9,857 nucleotides of DNA from Pseudomonadota bacterium (GTDB lineage: Bacteria; Pseudomonadota; Alphaproteobacteria; Rhizobiales; Kaistiaceae), in contig JAEZEN010000262.1 of the NCBI GenBank assembly GCA_023433185.1, positions 1 to 9,857 of the forward strand, in the 5' to 3' direction. A program made the translations under genes and the position numbers. This document shows, piece by piece, positions 7,553 through 9,857 of this stretch (its first letter is position 1; each line of letters begins with the position of its first letter). The notes beneath the pieces are model-generated. The model was not told the DNA's origin. It saw only the letters and a program-made list of their open reading frames with translations, and ran no database searches.

Positions 7553-8104
7553 CTAGCGGTAGAAGGATACCGGCCCGCCGCCGGCGATCTGGCCGTCGAA
7601 GCGGGTCCCACCCGCGTTCTGAAGCGTGGCGACCGGCGACCCGCCCTGCCCGGCGAGCACAACCTGCGAGCCGTTGAGGTTCCAGGCCGAGATCGACTTG
7701 AGCTGCTCGGAGGAGCAGCCGCGGGTCGAGGCCCGGTAGCCGCCCGTCCAGCTCGTGAGGGTCATGAAGAGCTGGCACGAATCGCCGCTCGAGGCGATGG
7801 TCCAGCCGCCAAGCAGATCGGTGCGCCCGAGGGGCGCTGCCGCCGTCGGCGCAGCCGGGGCGGTCGGCAGGGTCGCCACCGGGTAGGTTCCCACGGTTCC
7901 GTCCACCGGCGGCAGGGGCTCGGCGATCACCGCGCCGCCGGGCGGCTGGCCCGGATAGGTGGCGCCGGGCGGGGGCAGGCCGCCGGCCATCGGCGGGGGA
8001 TTGGCCTGGGTCTGGCCGCCGGTCGGGACACCGATTGCCCCGATGGAGCCACAGCCGCACAGAGCGAGCGCCAGAGCTCCCGGAAGCCAACGGTTGAAAT
8101 GCAT
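7553..8104 (-). CDS. Proline-rich lipoprotein with C-terminal Inh/Omp19-type protease-inhibitor domain
   Basis: The product has 183 residues. A short positively charged N-terminus and hydrophobic core lead to a lipobox-like L-C-G-C, with Cys18 the likely lipidated residue. A Pro/Gly/Ala-rich linker follows (about 25-93). Residues about 94-183 form a small beta domain: DLLGGWTIASSGDSCQLF, then a second Cys in STRGCSSEQL, ISAWNLNGSQVVL and GTRFDGQIAGGGPVSFYR. The conserved 'L-x-G-x-W ... C-x-L ... C' and final 'F-x-G' strands match the AprI/Inh metalloprotease-inhibitor family, which includes the Brucella outer-membrane lipoprotein Omp19. The two domain cysteines would form the family disulfide. 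A strong Shine-Dalgarno, AGGAGGG (complement of 8114-8120), sits 9 bases before ATG 8104. A TACAAT -10-like box lies on the minus strand at 8168-8173, without a clear -35. The upstream terminator at 8229-8264 suggests it has its own promoter. Neighbours are zapE downstream and sdhB upstream. Confidence 0.85.
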   Translation of the reverse strand: MHFNRWLPGALALALCGCGSIGAIGVPTGGQTQANPPPMAGGLPPPGATYPGQPPGGAVIAEPLPPVDGTVGTYPVATLPTAPAAPTAAAPLGRTDLLGGWTIASSGDSCQLFMTLTSWTGGYRASTRGCSSEQLKSISAWNLNGSQVVLAGQGGSPVATLQNAGGTRFDGQIAGGGPVSFYR

Positions 8105-8228
8105 CGACGGAATCCCTCCTGGTCACGGTCTCGCAGACCGGGCCGCGCTCCACGCTGTTAGCGCCGAATTGTAGCGGGTTTCGGGCAAACCGCGCGACGG
8201 CGCAAGACCCTGGCGATGCGGCAGCGAC

Positions 8229-8264
8229 AAAAAAGTTGCCTCGGCGCCGGCCGCACCAGGGCAA
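8229..8264 (-). terminator. Intrinsic terminator after the sdhB / small-gene unit
   Basis: On the minus strand TTGCC (complement of 8260-8264) pairs with GGCAA (complement of 8236-8240). An inner CGGC/GCCG stem lies between them, and the outer stem is followed one base later by six T residues (A-run at 8229-8234 on the plus strand). It lies about 65 bases beyond the stop of the 62-residue gene. A GC-rich stem plus a T-run in this GC-rich background is a good rho-independent signal. Confidence 0.55.
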
Positions 8265-8327
8265 GCGCCGTGGCGGAGGCCCGGAAACGCCCCCGCGGGA
8301 GGCGGTTCGAGTGGGCCGAGCCCCTGG

Positions 8328-8516
8328 TCAGCCGCGGTTCTCGACGTGCTGCGGCAGGCGCAGCTCCGATGCCTTGGCGCGCACCTCGTTTTCCGGACGG
8401 CCGAGCGTATGGCCGATCAGTTCCGGCGCGACGCCTTCGCGCCAGAGCTCGCGGAGCTTGTCGACGGCGGTCACGGTCCACGGCAGGCCGGCGTTAAGGG
8501 TGACGTTCTGCGTCAT
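8328..8516 (-). CDS. 62-residue GcrA/Myb-like helix-turn-helix protein
   Basis: The ATG at 8516 is preceded by AAGGAG (complement of 8523-8528) at 6 bases, so this start is chosen over an open extension to 8591 that lacks family-like sequence. After about 11 residues the protein reads PWTVTAVDKLRELWREG, then VAPELIGHTLGRPENEV and RAKASELRLPQ. This matches the 'W-[ST] ... L-x-x-L-W-x-E-G ... I-x-x-x-L-G-R ... V-x-x-K-x-x-x-L-x-L' pattern of the GcrA N-terminal and related Myb/SANT-like HTH domains. GcrA itself is a longer alphaproteobacterial cell-cycle regulator with a C-terminal RNA-polymerase-binding part; only the HTH module is present here. It may be a small DNA-binding protein. It lies 111 bases downstream of sdhB, with a GGCGGG/CCCGCC hairpin (8561-8576) between them, and is probably on the same transcript. 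Confidence 0.75.
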   Translation of the reverse strand: MTQNVTLNAGLPWTVTAVDKLRELWREGVAPELIGHTLGRPENEVRAKASELRLPQHVENRG

Positions 8517-8627
8517 GGGATTCTCCTTCGCGTGCACGGGTCGAACGAAGGCGGGCAGGCGGCGGGCCAGCCCGCCCCAGCACAACGGCAACGCACGCGA
8601 AGCGAATTGGTTCCGGCCTCGGGGAGC

Positions 8628-9407
8628 TCAGACCCGCCGCTCGACCATCATCTTCTTGATCTCGGCGATGGCCTTCGCCGGATTGAGGCCCTTGGGGCAG
8701 GTCTGGGCGCAGTTCATGATCGTGTGGCAGCGGTAGAGCCGGAACGGGTCCTCGAGGTGGTCGAGCCGGGGGCCGGTCGCCTCGTCGCGCGAATCGATCA
8801 GCCAGCGATAGGCCTGCAGCAGCACCGCCGGCCCGAGATAGCGCTCGCCGTTCCACCAGTAGGAGGGGCAGGACGTCGAGCAGCAGGCGCAGAGGATACA
8901 TTCGTAGAGGCCGTCGAGCTTCTCGCGGTCGCCATGGGACTGGCGCCACTCCTTTTCCGGCGCGGGGGTCTCGGTGTGGAGCCATGGCTCGATCGAGCGC
9001 AGCTGCGCGTAGAAATTGGAGAGATCGGGCACGAGATCCTTGATGACCGCGAGGTGCGGCAGGGGATAGATGGTCACCGGTCCGTCGACTTCGTCCATCG
9101 ACTTCGTGCAGGCCAGCGTGTTGGTCCCGTCGATGTTCATCGCACAGGACCCGCAGATGCCCTCGCGGCAGGAGCGGCGGAAGCTCAGCGTCGGGTCGAT
9201 GGTATTCTTGATGTAGATCAGGCCGTCGAGGACCATCGGCGCGACGCCGTCGCGGTCGATGAAATAGGTGTCCATCCGGGGATTGGCCTCGTCGTCCGGG
9301 TCGTAGCGATAGACCCGGTATTCGCGCAGCCGTGTCGCCCCCTCGGGCTTCGGCCACACCTTGCCGGCAGTGACCCGGGAGTTCTTGGGCAGGGTGAGTT
9401 CAACCAT
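8628..9407 (-). CDS. sdhB: Succinate dehydrogenase iron-sulfur subunit
   Basis: The product has 259 residues, the normal length. It carries electrons from SdhA's FAD to quinone in complex II, on the cytoplasmic side of the inner membrane, linking the TCA cycle to respiration. All three cluster motifs are intact. The [2Fe-2S] ligands are C80, C85, C88 and C100 ([10 protein letters not shown] ... LAC). The [4Fe-4S] ligands are C170, C173, C176 and C237. The [3Fe-4S] ligands are C180, C227 and C233 ([16 protein letters not shown] and [17 protein letters not shown]). Positions are assigned by alignment to the E. coli pattern. ATG 9407 gives the typical alphaproteobacterial N-terminus [11 protein letters not shown]; an open extension to 9467 adds 20 Arg/Gly-rich residues and is rejected. 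The Shine-Dalgarno is weak (GAAG). sdhA is not next to it: the adjacent gene upstream is divergent, so sdhB appears to be transcribed from its own promoter here. Confidence 0.97.
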   Translation of the reverse strand: MVELTLPKNSRVTAGKVWPKPEGATRLREYRVYRYDPDDEANPRMDTYFIDRDGVAPMVLDGLIYIKNTIDPTLSFRRSCREGICGSCAMNIDGTNTLACTKSMDEVDGPVTIYPLPHLAVIKDLVPDLSNFYAQLRSIEPWLHTETPAPEKEWRQSHGDREKLDGLYECILCACCSTSCPSYWWNGERYLGPAVLLQAYRWLIDSRDEATGPRLDHLEDPFRLYRCHTIMNCAQTCPKGLNPAKAIAEIKKMMVERRV

Positions 9408-9594
9408 GTCGCGCTTCGTCCGCTTGGTCTGGCCGGCGCGCCGCCCGGTTGGGCCCGCCCCGCCCATGCCAGATAGCGCGCCGGAGCCGCCGTGTCACGA
9501 CAACCTTGGTCCCCGCCCGGATCGCGAACGGCTGTGCAGGCGGTCCGGGCATCGCTGCCAGTCTTGTGGTTCGCGCGGCGCCCTCCGGTCTCAC

Positions 9595-9628
9595 CTTCGA
9601 GCCCGGCGGGTATCGCATGTCAAATGCG
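9595..9628 (-). promoter_or_regulatory. Candidate sdhB promoter with a palindrome over its -35
   Basis: The minus strand has a consensus TTGACA (complement of 9618-9623), a 17-base spacer and TCGAAG (complement of 9595-9600) as a poor -10. CGCAT and ATGCG (9614-9618 and 9624-9628) form a perfect inverted repeat around the -35, as an operator would. The predicted leader to ATG 9407 is about 180 bases. The boxes are seen; promoter activity and its target are inferred. Confidence 0.35.
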
Positions 9629-9689
9629 CTCCGCTGGGGCAGGATGGAGCCGGTTCCGGGGCGAATCGGCGGGACGCTGGAGGATCGCA

Positions 9690-9857
9690 GTGACGGGGCT
9701 GGGTCACGGACGCAAGGCATCGCGGCGCGGCATCGTCGCGTGGCTGTTCTTCGACTGGGCGGCACAGCCCTGGTTCACGCTGGTCACCACCTTCGTCTTC
9801 GGGCCGTGGTTCGGCGCCCCAAAACCCGCGAACACCCGCGCGGGCCCGGCGCGGTGG
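9690..9857 (+). CDS. N-terminus of a membrane transporter, probably MFS UMF1 type (partial, runs off the right edge)
   Basis: GTG 9690 is preceded by GGAGG (9679-9683) at 6 bases. The first 15 residues are basic (GHGRKASRRG). They are followed by IVAWLFFDWAAQPWFTLV and TTFVFGPWF, a first membrane segment with the 'W-x-x-[FY]-D-W-A ... T-F-V-F-x-P-[WY]-F' pattern typical of the UMF1/Atg22-like branch of the major facilitator superfamily. Only 56 codons are present and the substrate cannot be stated. The last 15 or so residues (APKPANTRAGPARW) are less family-like; this may be a variable loop or poorer sequence near the edge. It runs divergently from sdhB across 282 bases. Confidence 0.6.
   Translation, partial: MTGLGHGRKASRRGIVAWLFFDWAAQPWFTLVTTFVFGPWFGAPKPANTRAGPARW

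Noticed and set aside
7500..7575. A tRNA T-arm-like string (GGTTCGATTCC on the minus strand at about 7541-7551)
   Set aside because: The arm pairs only 3 bases, no acceptor, D or anticodon arms fit, and the rest of a tRNA would lie inside the lipoprotein coding sequence.
7444..7662. N-terminal extension of zapE to 7662
   Set aside because: It adds Arg/Pro/Ser-rich sequence unlike the family, overlaps the end of the lipoprotein gene, and makes the protein longer than usual.
9361..9765. Overlapping short open frames on both strands in the sdhB/transporter gap
   Set aside because: Arg/Pro-rich compositions without start signals; they overlap sdhB or the transporter start and look like chance frames.

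Overview
The window reads as chromosomal DNA of a GC-rich alphaproteobacterium, most likely Hyphomicrobiales (Rhizobiales) or a relative. This rests on three things: the SdhB sequence and its [11 protein letters not shown] start, an Omp19/Inh-type lipoprotein beside a ZapE/AFG1 ATPase, and the strong G/C third-position bias. Nothing here fixes a genus. No rRNA, tRNA, CRISPR array, transposase or insertion sequence was seen. No gene-free stretch reaches 300 bases; the largest is the 282-base sdhB/transporter divergent region.

Left part (1-6252, plus strand). After the 3' end of an unrecognised protein comes a compact cassette of three genes. They encode (i) a signal-peptide-bearing outer-membrane protein with an N-terminal TPR-like helical part and a C-terminal beta-barrel, (ii) a secreted FecR-domain protein with no membrane anchor, and (iii) a 1242-residue acidic RTX calcium-binding protein with a typical type I secretion C-terminus. 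The first two genes are 3 bases apart. The third follows after 61 bases that hold a perfect hairpin, and it starts at TTG. The RTX gene has eight long modules whose lengths step up by nine-residue increments, a very recent 219-base tandem duplication, and an unusual lysine-rich block near its C-terminus. No ABC exporter, membrane fusion protein or LapD/LapG-like control gene lies in the window, so secretion must be supplied from elsewhere.

Right part (6256-9407, minus strand). Read in the direction of transcription, this contains sdhB (succinate dehydrogenase iron-sulfur subunit), a 62-residue GcrA/Myb-like helix-turn-helix protein, a proline-rich Inh-family lipoprotein and zapE. A good intrinsic terminator sits between the small gene and the lipoprotein gene, which suggests at least two transcription units. 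The RTX and zapE genes converge with 3 bases between their stop codons.

Right edge (9690-9857, plus strand). The first 56 codons of an integral membrane transporter, probably the MFS/UMF1 type, run divergently from sdhB. The shared upstream region holds a consensus -35 for sdhB embedded in a small palindrome.

How it fits together: the minus-strand genes look like conserved housekeeping (TCA cycle, cell division or quality-control ATPase, envelope lipoprotein). The plus-strand cassette looks like an accessory cell-surface or secreted RTX adhesin/matrix locus. The functional link between the TPR-barrel, FecR and RTX proteins is the most interesting open question.
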